Positions 49,776 to 58,171 of a stretch of 64,000 nt of DNA are shown in pieces; position 1 is the stretch's first letter, and every line of letters begins with the position of its first letter. Both the position numbers and the translations under genes were made by a program. The notes under the pieces were generated by a model. It did not search any database. It saw only the letters and a list, made by a program, of their open reading frames with translations, and was not told where the DNA came from. This DNA comes from Propioniciclava sp. MC1595 (lineage in GTDB: Bacteria > Actinomycetota > Actinomycetes > Propionibacteriales > Propionibacteriaceae), in contig NZ_CP071870.1 of assembly GCF_017569205.1 (NCBI RefSeq), positions 2,914,001 through 2,978,000 on the forward strand. The letters run 5' to 3'.

Positions 49776-50597
49776 ATGCGCCGGCACCCCACCCACCGGC
49801 TCGCCCACCTCAGTGACCTGCACGTCACGGGCGACGGTTCCCCGGTGGGCGGGGTGGTGGACGCCCGCGCGCAACTGCTGCGCGCGCTGGAGGTCCTGAC
49901 CTCCTGGAACCTGCGCTGCGACGCGTGGGTGCTCTCCGGCGACCTGTCCGACGACGGGTCGCCGGCTTCGTATGCGTGGCTGCGCTCCACGGTGCTGGAC
50001 GCCGCGGCCTCCGTCGGCGCCGACGTCGTCTGGGCGACCGGGAACCACGACGAGGCCGGAGCGTTCCGTTCGGTGTTCGGGCATGGGGTGGCCGGCGTCG
50101 CGGGGCCGGTGAACGCCGAGCACGACGTGGCCGGGCTCCGGGTGCTGGTGGTCGACTCCTCCGTGCCCGGGACGCCGGCCGGGACCGTGGCGCCGGAGTC
50201 GCTGGCGTGGCTGGGTGGGCGGCTGGCCGAGCCCGCGGCGTCCGGGAGCCTGCTGGTCGTGCACCACCCACCGCTGCCGCCGCTGCAGGACGCCGCGTGG
50301 CGCTGGCCGCTGACCAACCCCGACGACCTCGCCCGCGTGATCCGCGGCAGCGACGTCCGGGCCGTGTTGTCGGGGCACTTCCACCACAGCGCGTCGGGGG
50401 CGTGGGCCGGGGTGGGCGTGAGCATCGCCCCGTCGCTGGTCTACACCCAGGACCTCACCGTGGGCGGCGACCTGCGTGGGCAGTTCGCCAACACCGGCTT
50501 CGCGGTCGTCGAGGTGTACGACGACGTGGTCACGCACACGATCGTCCCGCTCGACCGCGGGCCAGGGGTGGGTGGGGAGATCCCGGCGGAGCGGTGA
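49776..50597 (+). CDS. metallophosphoesterase (CpdA-like)
   Basis: 273 residues. Complete calcineurin-type motif set: LAHLSDLHVTG, VLSGDLSDDGS, WATGNHDEAG, LLVVHHPPLP and VLSGHFHHSA. It resembles cyclic-nucleotide phosphodiesterase CpdA. ATG at 49776, 3 nt after ppa, so probably co-transcribed with it; the pyrophosphatase could pull a nucleotide-hydrolysing reaction. Substrate not proven. Confidence 0.9.
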   Translation: MRRHPTHRLAHLSDLHVTGDGSPVGGVVDARAQLLRALEVLTSWNLRCDAWVLSGDLSDDGSPASYAWLRSTVLDAAASVGADVVWATGNHDEAGAFRSVFGHGVAGVAGPVNAEHDVAGLRVLVVDSSVPGTPAGTVAPESLAWLGGRLAEPAASGSLLVVHHPPLPPLQDAAWRWPLTNPDDLARVIRGSDVRAVLSGHFHHSASGAWAGVGVSIAPSLVYTQDLTVGGDLRGQFANTGFAVVEVYDDVVTHTIVPLDRGPGVGGEIPAER

Positions 50598-50598
50598 C

Positions 50599-51096
50599 TC
50601 AGATGTCGCCCTCGAGCAGGTAGACCACGCCTTGCGCTCCCCCGCTGGGCTCCACCTGGAAGACGACCTCGTGCCGGCCGGCGGTGAACGAGGCGTCCTC
50701 GACCGTGAACGCGGGCGTGGTGCAGTCGTTGGAGAAGCTGATCCGCTCGACGCCGTCGACCATGAGGGCCACGTCCACCGAACCCTCGTGGCTGGCGCAC
50801 AGCAGGTGCACGCTGACGACCTGCCCCATGAACTGGTGGGTGGCCACCTCGTTGCCCACGGCGTCCGACTCGAAGGTGGTGCGGATGATCTCGTTGGGCA
50901 GCTTGGGCGGGATCGTCGGCAACGGGTCCGGCGTGCCGGCGGGGGTGGCCCTCGGGCTGGCGGCCTCCGCCGTGGCGGGTCCGGCGGGGACGGCGGGGCC
51001 CGACGCGGCGCTCGGGGCCGGCGACAGCTGGGCCGGGCTGGTGCACGCCGCCAGGGCGACCAGCGGGGCGACGAGGAGCGGCGCGCGTCGGTTCAT
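50599..51096 (-). CDS. secreted lipoprotein of unknown function
   Basis: 165 residues. Signal peptide with lipobox LAAC (Cys18), a Pro/Ala/Ser-rich linker to about 60, and a compact beta-rich domain with two cysteines (LLCASHEG and SNDCTT), likely a disulfide. No family recognised. ATG at 51096 (an ATG at 51105 is also in frame). Its 3' end nearly meets the convergent metallophosphoesterase gene. Confidence 0.7.
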   Translation of the reverse strand: MNRRAPLLVAPLVALAACTSPAQLSPAPSAASGPAVPAGPATAEAASPRATPAGTPDPLPTIPPKLPNEIIRTTFESDAVGNEVATHQFMGQVVSVHLLCASHEGSVDVALMVDGVERISFSNDCTTPAFTVEDASFTAGRHEVVFQVEPSGGAQGVVYLLEGDI

Positions 51097-51128
51097 GGTC
51101 GCCATTGTGCCGTCACTAGGCTGCGGCC

Positions 51129-51821
51129 ATGGCCAGGCTCCCCCGTGTGACGATCCTCCAACTCGACCCCCGCTGCCCGGCGGGCCCGATCGAGGGGTGG
51201 TTGAAGGACGCCGGCGTGCGGCTCTCGCAGGTGTCCCTGTGGGACCGTGACGTCCCGCCGATCGCGTCGATCGGCGAGGGGCTGGTGATCCTGGGCGGGA
51301 CGATGTCGGCCCTCTCGGCGTCCGAGCACCCGTGGCTGGTCGACCTGGCCGACCTGGTCGCCGACGCCCACGACATCGACATCCCGATCCTCGGCGTGTG
51401 TCTGGGCCACCAGGTGCTCGCAAACGCGCTGGGTGGCCAGGTGATCGTCGGGCACCCGGACGGGACCGAGGAGGGCGCGGTCGCGCTGGAACTGCTGCCC
51501 GCGGCGTCCGAGGACCCGGTGCTGGGCGCGCTGTCGGGTGAGGTCGTGGTGGCGCAGTCGCACCACGACGTCGTCGTGCGGCTGCCCGAGGGGGCGGTCG
51601 AGCTGGCCCGGACCGCGCGGTACGGCAACCAGGCGTTCCGGCTGGGGTCGAGCTGGGGCGTCCAGTTCCACCCCGAGGCGACGCCCGAGCTGATCGAGGA
51701 CTGGTCCCGGCGCTCCCCCCGCCGCGCCGAGGTGGTCGCCGAGGTGACCGCGGCGATGGACGCCATCACCGCCTCCGGCCGCGCCGTCACCCAGGCGTTC
51801 GCGCAGGTCGTGCGCGGCTGA
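51129..51821 (+). CDS. class I glutamine amidotransferase-like protein
   Basis: 230 residues. Nucleophile Cys91 in ILGVCLGHQVLANALGG and the His-Glu pair in VQFHPEATPE complete the catalytic triad. It resembles the stand-alone GMP-synthase-type amidotransferases; no synthetase partner is adjacent. TAGGCT (51117-51122) plus 6 nt precedes the ATG, a leaderless arrangement. Confidence 0.9.
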   Translation: MARLPRVTILQLDPRCPAGPIEGWLKDAGVRLSQVSLWDRDVPPIASIGEGLVILGGTMSALSASEHPWLVDLADLVADAHDIDIPILGVCLGHQVLANALGGQVIVGHPDGTEEGAVALELLPAASEDPVLGALSGEVVVAQSHHDVVVRLPEGAVELARTARYGNQAFRLGSSWGVQFHPEATPELIEDWSRRSPRRAEVVAEVTAAMDAITASGRAVTQAFAQVVRG

Positions 51822-52197
51822 CCCAGCGCCGAGGGCTTGGGTTTGACACCAACCGAGAAGTGACCTCAAGCGAGCGACTTCGCCACGGGTTCACCGTGGA
51901 ACTCGCCCCGAAGAGTCTCGGTTGAGTTCAGTTCTCGGTGGCCCGGCGTCGCCACGCGTTCCTCGTGGCTCACTGGCTGTCGGAGCACGGGAATCCCAAG
52001 CCCTCGGCATGCAACACCCAAGCCCTCGGCGTCGGAAACCCAAGCCCTGGCCGTGCCTCCCGCTGCGCCGCGGCGCAGAGGCGCCCGAAGGTCACGAGTT
52101 CGTCACAGGGGTTGACCCGGGTGCGCCGACCCAGCACGATACGGATACCTGAATCACCATTCATGTTTGTGATTCGCCCCGTCGTGAAAGGATCCCC
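51822..52197. other. 376-nt non-coding gap with short repeats
   Basis: It holds an inverted copy GCCGAGGGCTTGGG at 51828-51841 and the 22-bp tandem array at 51995-52060, and then the promoter region of the livK remnant. No convincing gene or RNA was found. Confidence 0.6.
51995..52060. repeat. three tandem 22-bp repeats
   Basis: CCCAAGCCCTCGGC begins at 51995 and 52017, and a variant (CCCAAGCCCTGGCC) at 52039: an exact 22-nt period. An inverted copy at 51828-51841 could pair with any of them. There are only three units and the spacers are 8 nt, so this is not a CRISPR array. A terminator or regulatory role is possible. Confidence 0.7.
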
Positions 52198-52413
52198 ATG
52201 CGGACACAGAAGTTCCTCGTCGCCGGCGCGGCCGCGCTGGCACTGACGCTCAGCGCGTGCGCACCGAACGCGGCAGCGCCCGCCCCGGCCCCCGGTACCG
52301 CCGGCTCCACGGACGGCGCCGCCGCACCCGCGGACACCACCCCGGTCAAGGTCGACATCATCTACTCCAAGACCGGCCCCCTGGCCGCCTACGGCGAGAC
52401 CTTCTACGAGGGC
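52198..52413 (+). pseudogene. livK: livK 5' fragment (branched-chain amino acid binding lipoprotein)
   Basis: 72 codons: signal peptide with lipobox LSAC (LALTLSACAPNAAAP), an Ala/Pro linker, then VKVDIIYSKTGPLAAYGETFYEG, the normal start of a LivK-type periplasmic binding domain. It has AAGGA before the ATG. At about 52411-52416 the homology stops, and the sequence continues as an acyl-CoA ligase in another frame. About 330 codons are missing. Confidence 0.85.
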
Positions 52414-53012
52414 CCGAGGCCGGCCCGAACGTGCTCTGCCTGCCCGCCGAGCTGGCCTTCGAGCGGGCCGGGTCCGCAGGCGTCCCCTACCCGCACGTGA
52501 CCTGCGCCATCGCCGACCCCGTCACCGGCGAGGTGCTCGACGGCGAGGCGACCGGCGAGCTGCTCGTGCGCGGCCCCTCGGTCTTCCCCGGCTACCTCGG
52601 TGACCCCCAGGCGACCGCCCAGAGCACGCGCGGCGGGTGGCTGCACACGGGCGACCTGGTCCGGCGCGATGCGGAGGGCTACCACTGGGTGCTCGACCGC
52701 ATCGACGACCTGTACATCACCTCGGGCGAGAACGTGTCCCCGGTCGAGGTCGAGCAGGCGCTGCTCACCCACCCCGGCGTGGCGCGCGTGGCCGTGGTCG
52801 GCGTCCCCGACGAGCGCCGCGGCGAGGTCGGCCTGGCGTTCGTGGTGCGCCGCCCCGGCGTCCCGGTCGACGAGGTCGCGCTGCTGGAGCACTGCCGCGA
52901 GCGGCTGGCCCGGTTCAAGGTGCCCGCCGAGGTGCGGTTCACCGAGGAGTTGCCCCACGCCGCCCTCGAGAAGGTGCGGCGCTCGGCGCTGCGCGGGAGG
53001 GTGGAGGCATGA
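52414..53012 (+). pseudogene. acyl-CoA ligase 3' fragment (AMP-binding enzyme)
   Basis: About 199 codons: EAGPNVLCLPAE, then GELLVRGPSVFPGYLGDPQAT, GWLHTGDLVRRD, the hinge region DDLYITSGENVSPVEVEQAL and the closing LEKVRRSAL. This is the C-terminal part of an ANL-family long- or medium-chain acyl-CoA ligase; the N-terminal ~300 residues with the ATP-binding P-loop are gone. Its frame differs from the livK fragment, so no fused protein is made. Its stop overlaps the tetR start. Confidence 0.87.
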
Positions 53013-53617
53013 GCTCGGCACCCCGTACCGCCCGTGGCCGCCGCACACGCGAGAAGATCCTCGCCTCGGCCCTGAAGGAGTTCGGCAAGGTCGGTTACCA
53101 CGACGCCTCGATCGTCCGGATCACCGAGGGCGCCGGCGTCGCCATGGGCACCTTCTACCTCTACTTCGACGGCAAGCTCGCCGTCTTCAACGAGCTCGTC
53201 GAGGATCTCAACCGCCGCCTGCGCCACCGCCTGACCCAGGCCATCGTGGGCGCCCCCGACCGGCTCGCCGCCGAGCGGGCGGGGTTCCGGGCGTTCTTCG
53301 AGTTCACCACCGAGGTACCGCAGCTGTACCGGATCATCCGGCAGGCCGAGTTCGTCTCCCCCGAGGCGATGCACCTGCACTACGGGCGCATCGTGGAGGG
53401 CTACCAGCGGGCGCTGGCCGCGGCGTCCGACGCCGGCGAGATCGCCCCACTCGACCCCGAGGTCACCGCCTGGGCGCTCATGGGCATCGGCGAGATCATC
53501 GGCATGCGCTGGATCCTGTGGCAGGAGGGCGAGGACGGGGCGCCCGCCATCCCCGACGACGTGCTGGACAACACCCTCGACTTCATCACCCGCGCGCTGC
53601 GCCCCGACAAGGAGTGA
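53009..53617 (+). CDS. TetR-family transcriptional regulator
   Basis: 202 residues. N-terminal HTH (REKILASALKEFGKVGYHDA, then GVAMGTFYLYFDGK) and an all-helical ligand domain with ALMGIGEIIGMRWILW near 150-170. The ATG at 53009 overlaps the ligase remnant stop (ATGA). Before the deletion it probably sat in a liv/acyl-CoA ligase operon; likely effector is an acyl-CoA or related ligand, inferred from neighbours. Confidence 0.9.
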   Translation: MSSAPRTARGRRTREKILASALKEFGKVGYHDASIVRITEGAGVAMGTFYLYFDGKLAVFNELVEDLNRRLRHRLTQAIVGAPDRLAAERAGFRAFFEFTTEVPQLYRIIRQAEFVSPEAMHLHYGRIVEGYQRALAAASDAGEIAPLDPEVTAWALMGIGEIIGMRWILWQEGEDGAPAIPDDVLDNTLDFITRALRPDKE

Positions 53618-53619
53618 CC

Positions 53620-54516
53620 ATGTTCCGTGAGTTCGACGCCGCCACCGGCCTGCACGCGGGCGTGTGGGAGCCGACCACCCCCACCGCGGACGCCGGGGCG
53701 GGTGTGCCGACCGTGCTCGCCATCCACGGCATCACGTCCTCCCACCGGGCGTGGGCGCCGATGGCCCGGCAGCTGCCCGACGTCCGGATCGTCGCCCCCG
53801 ACCTGCGCGGCCGCGGCGGATCCCGCGCCCTGCCCGGGCCCTACGGCATGGCCCGGCACGCCGACGACGTGGCCGCGCTGCTCGACGAGCTCGGCGTCGA
53901 CCGCTGCGTCGTGGTCGGGCACTCGATGGGCGGCTACGTCGCGGTGACCCTCGCAGCCCGCCACCCCGAGCGGGTCGCCGGACTCGTGCTGGTCGACGGG
54001 GGCCTGCCGCTCAAGGGCGACCCGTCGCTCGACCCCGAGGAGTCGCTCCGCCGCACGCTCGGCCCGGCCGCCGAGCGCCTGTCGCGCACGTTCGCCTCGC
54101 GCGAGGAGTACCGCTCGTTCTGGAAGGTGCACCCCTCCTTCGCCGAGTGGAGCGACGACATCGAGGCCTACGTCGACTACGACCTCGTCTCCGACGACGG
54201 TGCGCTGCACCCGGCGACCTCGTACGAGGCGATGGCCGCCGACTCGCGCGACCTGGTCACGCCGGGCAACGACGCGATCCGGGCGCTGCGCGACCTCGCG
54301 ATCGACGCGACCTTCCTGCGCGCCGAGCGTGGGATGGTCGACGAGCCGGGCGGGCTGTTCCCGGCCGCGTGGGTGGCCGAGCAGGTCGAGCGGCAGCCGC
54401 GCGTGCGCGTGGTCGAGGTGCCCGACGTGAACCACTACACGATCACGCTGTCCGACCCTGGCGCCGTGGCCGTGGCGGGGGCCGTCCGCGACGCCCTCGC
54501 GGGGGCGCGCGTGTAG
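53620..54516 (+). CDS. alpha/beta hydrolase
   Basis: 298 residues. Oxyanion motif AIHGITSSH, nucleophile Ser102 in VVGHSMGGYVAV, and a C-terminal His in VPDVNHYTI. Cap-domain helices in the middle. Could hydrolyse an ester or a CoA-derived intermediate; substrate unknown. ATG at 53620, 2 nt after tetR. Its stop TAG lies within the TAGGGT -10 of the next gene. Confidence 0.9.
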   Translation: MFREFDAATGLHAGVWEPTTPTADAGAGVPTVLAIHGITSSHRAWAPMARQLPDVRIVAPDLRGRGGSRALPGPYGMARHADDVAALLDELGVDRCVVVGHSMGGYVAVTLAARHPERVAGLVLVDGGLPLKGDPSLDPEESLRRTLGPAAERLSRTFASREEYRSFWKVHPSFAEWSDDIEAYVDYDLVSDDGALHPATSYEAMAADSRDLVTPGNDAIRALRDLAIDATFLRAERGMVDEPGGLFPAAWVAEQVERQPRVRVVEVPDVNHYTITLSDPGAVAVAGAVRDALAGARV

Positions 54517-54525
54517 GGTCGGGGG

Positions 54526-55572
54526 ATGCTGGCCGGACGGGATCTCGGGACGCTCCCCAAGGCCCACCTGCACCTCCACTTCACCGGCTCGCTGAGCGTG
54601 CCCACGCTGGTCTCGTTGGCCGATGCGCGTGGGATCGAACTGCCCGAGCAGCTGGTCGACTCGATCGCCCTGGACGTGCCCGCCGACAAGCGCGGGTGGT
54701 ACCGGTTCCAGCGCTTCTACGACATCGCCCGGGCCGCGGTCCAGGGCGAGGACGCCCTCCGCACCGTCGTGCGTTCTGCCGCGGCCGAGGACGCCGCCGA
54801 GGGGTCGCGCCGGCTGGAGCTGCAGGTCGACCCGACCTCGTACGCCTCCTCGGTCGGGGGGCTGCAACCCGCGTTGGAGATCATCTGCGACGAGGCGCGG
54901 TCCGCGTCGGCCGCGACCGGGGTACAGGTCGGGATCGTCGTCGCGGCGTCCCGGGTCCGGCACCCCTTCGACGCCCGCACCCTCGCCCGCCTGGCCGCCC
55001 GGCACGCGGGGCAGGGCGCCGGCGAGGTGTGCGCGTTCGGGCTGAACAACAACGAGTGGGAGGGCGAGACCGCCGAGTGGGACGGGGCATTCCGCATCGC
55101 ACGACGCGCCGGGCTGCCCGGGGTGCCGCACGGCGGCGAGCTGCGCGGCCCCGAGCACCTCGCCGAGGTGGTGGAGCACCTGGAGCCGGCGCGGATCGGC
55201 CACGGGGTGCGCGCGGTCGAGGACCCCGATCTGCTGGCCCGGCTGGTCGACCGGGGCGTGGCCTTCGAGGTGTGCCCGGCGTCCAACGTGCAGCTGGGGG
55301 TCTACCCGACACTGGCCGACGTGCCGCTGGGCGTCCTGCTGGACGCCGGCGCGCGGGTGGCCCTCGGGGCCGATGACCCGCTGCTGTTCCTGTCGCGGCT
55401 GGTCGACCAGTACCGGACGGCGCGCGAGGTGCACGGGCTGGACGACGCCCGCCTAGCCGGGCTGGCGAGGGCCTCGATCGAGGCGTCCTTCGCGTCGGAC
55501 ACCGACAAGGCCGGGTGGCTGGCCGAGGTGGACGACTGGCTCTTAGGCTCGGCCCATGACGGATCACGTTGA
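54526..55572 (+). CDS. add: adenosine deaminase family protein
   Basis: 348 residues. Zinc-site HxH (H14, H16) in LPKAHLHLHFTGS, GVPHGGEL, RIGHGVRAV and the Asp pair VALGADDPLLF. The usual GLDLAGNE is FGLNNNEWEG here, so a deaminase with altered substrate (adenosine, adenine or aminodeoxyfutalosine) cannot be excluded. TAGGGT plus 6 nt before the ATG. The last 17 nt overlap the DinB gene. Confidence 0.85.
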   Translation: MLAGRDLGTLPKAHLHLHFTGSLSVPTLVSLADARGIELPEQLVDSIALDVPADKRGWYRFQRFYDIARAAVQGEDALRTVVRSAAAEDAAEGSRRLELQVDPTSYASSVGGLQPALEIICDEARSASAATGVQVGIVVAASRVRHPFDARTLARLAARHAGQGAGEVCAFGLNNNEWEGETAEWDGAFRIARRAGLPGVPHGGELRGPEHLAEVVEHLEPARIGHGVRAVEDPDLLARLVDRGVAFEVCPASNVQLGVYPTLADVPLGVLLDAGARVALGADDPLLFLSRLVDQYRTAREVHGLDDARLAGLARASIEASFASDTDKAGWLAEVDDWLLGSAHDGSR

Positions 55573-56113
55573 TCCCCCGTGGGAGCCGCCCTTGGCGGGC
55601 ACCGAGGCCGAGCACCTGATCGGCGCGCTGGACCGCCAGCGCTGGACGTTCCGCTGGAAGGCCGACGGTCTGGACGCCTCGGGTCTGGGGTTCCGGTTGC
55701 CGAGTTCGTCGCTGTCGTTGGGCGCCCTGATGAAGCACCTGGCCGCCTGCGAAGCGCTCAAGATGACCTGGGACATCGATGCGTCCCGGCCGTGGGAGCC
55801 CTTCGCCCGCGAGGACGCGCACCTGTGGGCGTTCGAGTCGGCCGCGGCCGACTCCCCCGAGGAGCTGTACGCGCTCTACGACGGGGTCGTCGCCCGGGCC
55901 CGGGAACGGACGGCCGAGCTGCTGGCGTCCGGCGGGCTGGACCAGACGGTCGCCCTCGGTCAGCAGTGGGGCGTGACCGTGTCGCTGCGCCGCGTGCTGT
56001 TCGACCTGCTCGAGGAGTACGCGCGCCACACCGGCCACGCCGACCTCCTGCGCGAGGCCGTCGACGGGCGCGTCGGCGAGGACCCGCCGGAGGACTGGCG
56101 TCCGGTCAGCTGA
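55556..56113 (+). CDS. DinB/DUF664 family protein
   Basis: 185 residues. Four-helix DinB-like fold with putative metal histidines (ALMKHLAACE, and EEYARHTGHADLLREAVDG). Family members include mycothiol- and bacillithiol-dependent enzymes. TAGGCT plus exactly 6 nt precedes the ATG, although it overlaps the add gene. Converges on trx with an 8-nt overlap. Confidence 0.87.
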   Translation: MTDHVDPPWEPPLAGTEAEHLIGALDRQRWTFRWKADGLDASGLGFRLPSSSLSLGALMKHLAACEALKMTWDIDASRPWEPFAREDAHLWAFESAAADSPEELYALYDGVVARARERTAELLASGGLDQTVALGQQWGVTVSLRRVLFDLLEEYARHTGHADLLREAVDGRVGEDPPEDWRPVS

Positions 56114-56525
56114 GCGCGGCGTCGATGCGCTGGCGGTAGGCCTGCGGCGACTGGGCACCCATGAGGGTGTCGACCTGCTTGCCGTCCTTCAGCAGCACCA
56201 CGAGCGGGATGCTCTGCACCTTGAACTGGTAGGACACGTCGGGGTTGTCGTCGACGTTCACCTTGACCACCTTGACCCGCCCCGCGTACTCGGTGGCGAT
56301 CTTGTCGAGGATCGGCGCGATCATCCGGCACGGCCCGCACCACGGCGCCCAGAGGTCGAGGACGACCAGCAGGTTCGTGTCGACGGCTGCGTCGAAGGTG
56401 CGGTCACCGGCCTCGACCAGCCACGGGAGATCGGCCTTGCACGACGCGCACCGCGGGTGCCCCGTCGATGCCTCCGGAACCCTGTTCTTCGTGCCGCAGC
56501 CCGGGCACGCGACCACCTTTGCCAT
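56106..56525 (-). CDS. trxC: thioredoxin with N-terminal zinc ribbon (Trx2 type)
   Basis: 139 residues. Four cysteines (C7, C10, C26, C29) form a zinc ribbon, then a thioredoxin fold with WCGPC (C63, C66) and cis-Pro in VQSIPLVVLLKDG. Similar to E. coli Trx2, often induced by oxidative stress. ATG at 56525; TACGCT plus 6 nt on the minus strand suggests leaderless transcription. Confidence 0.92.
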   Translation of the reverse strand: MAKVVACPGCGTKNRVPEASTGHPRCASCKADLPWLVEAGDRTFDAAVDTNLLVVLDLWAPWCGPCRMIAPILDKIATEYAGRVKVVKVNVDDNPDVSYQFKVQSIPLVVLLKDGKQVDTLMGAQSPQAYRQRIDAALS

Positions 56526-56664
56526 GGGGCTAGCGTAGGGGCTGGCCGACGTCATCCGGCGGTCTCGCCGCCTCCTGTGACCGTGACTTGATCGTGATGC
56601 CCGGACGCCGGCGGATTCGGCCCCTCGTTCGGAAATTGTCAGTGGGGGCTGGGAGGGTTGGTTC

Positions 56665-58032
56665 ATGGCGGAACTGGTCCTGGATTCGGTGGCGGTGGCA
56701 GCAGCAGCGCTCGACCACGCCACCGACACGATCCGCGCCGCCGAGGTCACGCAGTGCCTGGCCATCGCCGCGTTGTGTGACCTGCACGAGGTGGACGAGT
56801 CCGTGCTGGTCGACGGGTGCGAACGCTGGGTGCCCGGCGGTGCCGACGGCACCCCACACATCGGGGAGTTCGTCATCGGCGAGATCGCCGGCCTGCTCGG
56901 CGCCGGCATCGGCGCCACCGTGCTCCGCATCCACCGGGTCCTCAACCTGCGCCACCGCCACCCCACCCTCTGGACGCTCGTGGTCACCGGCGACATCCGC
57001 GCCCACGAGGCCTTCCTGGTCGCCGACGCCGCCGCAGCCGCGAAGCTCGACGCCGACGCCTGCAGTCGGTTCGACCGCATGTGCGCCCACGCCCTGGCCC
57101 TCCAACCCTGGGCACGGGTGAAGGGCCAGCTCGAACGCTGGCTGGTCAAGGCCGACCCCACCCAGGCCGCCGCCAACGCCGCAGCGGCTGCCGGACGCCG
57201 ACGGGTCGACCTCGGCCCGGTCACGGACGGCCACGTCGGCCTGTGGGGCCAGGTGGACGCCGCCGACGGACTCGCCCTCGACGACGCCCTCAACCACCTC
57301 GCCGAGAATCTGGATGGCGAGACCATCGACCACCGGCGCGCCAGCGCCCTCGGGCTCATGGCACGCAGCGTGCTCGGGCAGGACACCCTCCCCACCGGTG
57401 GCGTGGCAAAGAAGGCGGAGATCGTCGTGCGGATCGACAGCGCTGACCTCGCCGACCCGGGCAGCGGCACCGCGGACATCGCCGGGTGGGGGCACGTGCT
57501 GCTGTCCCAACTCGACGCGATCCTCACCGGCTGCAAGATCCAGGTCCGGCCGATCGTGATCGACACCACCGTGCCGACGTTCGACGGGTATGTGGTGCCC
57601 GACGCCATGCGCAGGGTGCTGGGCGAGCGCAACCCCGTCGACGTGTTCCCCTACGGCACCCGACAGGCCGGCTCCTGCCAGGCCGACCACACCATCCCCT
57701 ACCAAGCAGGCCTCACCGGGCAGACCCACCTGGGCAACCTCGGTCCCCTGTCGAGCTTCACCCACCGGCTCAAGACCCACGGCGGCTGGCACCTCGAACA
57801 ACCCACCCCCGGCCTGTTCCTATGGCGCTCACCCCTGGGCTACCAGTACGCCGTCACCACCACCGGCACCATCCGCATCGGCAAACCCGAACCACCCCAA
57901 CACCGGTGGTGGCACCAAGAACCACCCGACCACCAGCCACCCGACGACCTCGGGCCACCCGGCCGAGCAGGCACGGCCCCGATCCCACCCGACCCGGGCG
58001 AACGACAGACACCCCTGCCCTACGTCGCCTGA
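56665..58032 (+). CDS. HNH endonuclease, 13E12 repeat/DUF222 family
   Basis: 455 residues. N-terminal DUF222 region with helical repeats (about 1-290), then an HNH nuclease near 350-385 (SCQADHTIPY, LGNLGPLSSFTHRLKTHGGW) and a Pro/His-rich tail. Such genes are multicopy, mobile-like elements in actinobacteria. GGGAGGG precedes the ATG. The non-coding stretch before it (56526-56664) has a lower GC segment (GGAAATTGTCAG). No terminal repeats identified. Possibly a homing-type or selfish gene. Confidence 0.92.
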   Translation: MAELVLDSVAVAAAALDHATDTIRAAEVTQCLAIAALCDLHEVDESVLVDGCERWVPGGADGTPHIGEFVIGEIAGLLGAGIGATVLRIHRVLNLRHRHPTLWTLVVTGDIRAHEAFLVADAAAAAKLDADACSRFDRMCAHALALQPWARVKGQLERWLVKADPTQAAANAAAAAGRRRVDLGPVTDGHVGLWGQVDAADGLALDDALNHLAENLDGETIDHRRASALGLMARSVLGQDTLPTGGVAKKAEIVVRIDSADLADPGSGTADIAGWGHVLLSQLDAILTGCKIQVRPIVIDTTVPTFDGYVVPDAMRRVLGERNPVDVFPYGTRQAGSCQADHTIPYQAGLTGQTHLGNLGPLSSFTHRLKTHGGWHLEQPTPGLFLWRSPLGYQYAVTTTGTIRIGKPEPPQHRWWHQEPPDHQPPDDLGPPGRAGTAPIPPDPGERQTPLPYVA

Positions 58033-58171
58033 CCCAGGTCGCCACCCACCGCGGCCCGCGGCGTCCAACACCCACCCGACCAATCACCCGCCGAACCCGA
58101 CCGGAACCACCCCGGCCGGGCAACCGGCATGCACGGAGGAATACGGCCGCCGGGGTGGGGGTTCACCGAGC

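Noticed and set aside
51995-52060. CRISPR array
   Set aside because: Only three units, 22-nt period with 8-nt spacers, one unit degenerate and no cas genes.
52198-53012. In-frame LivK-ligase fusion protein
   Set aside because: The two parts are in different frames, so no single product can be read.
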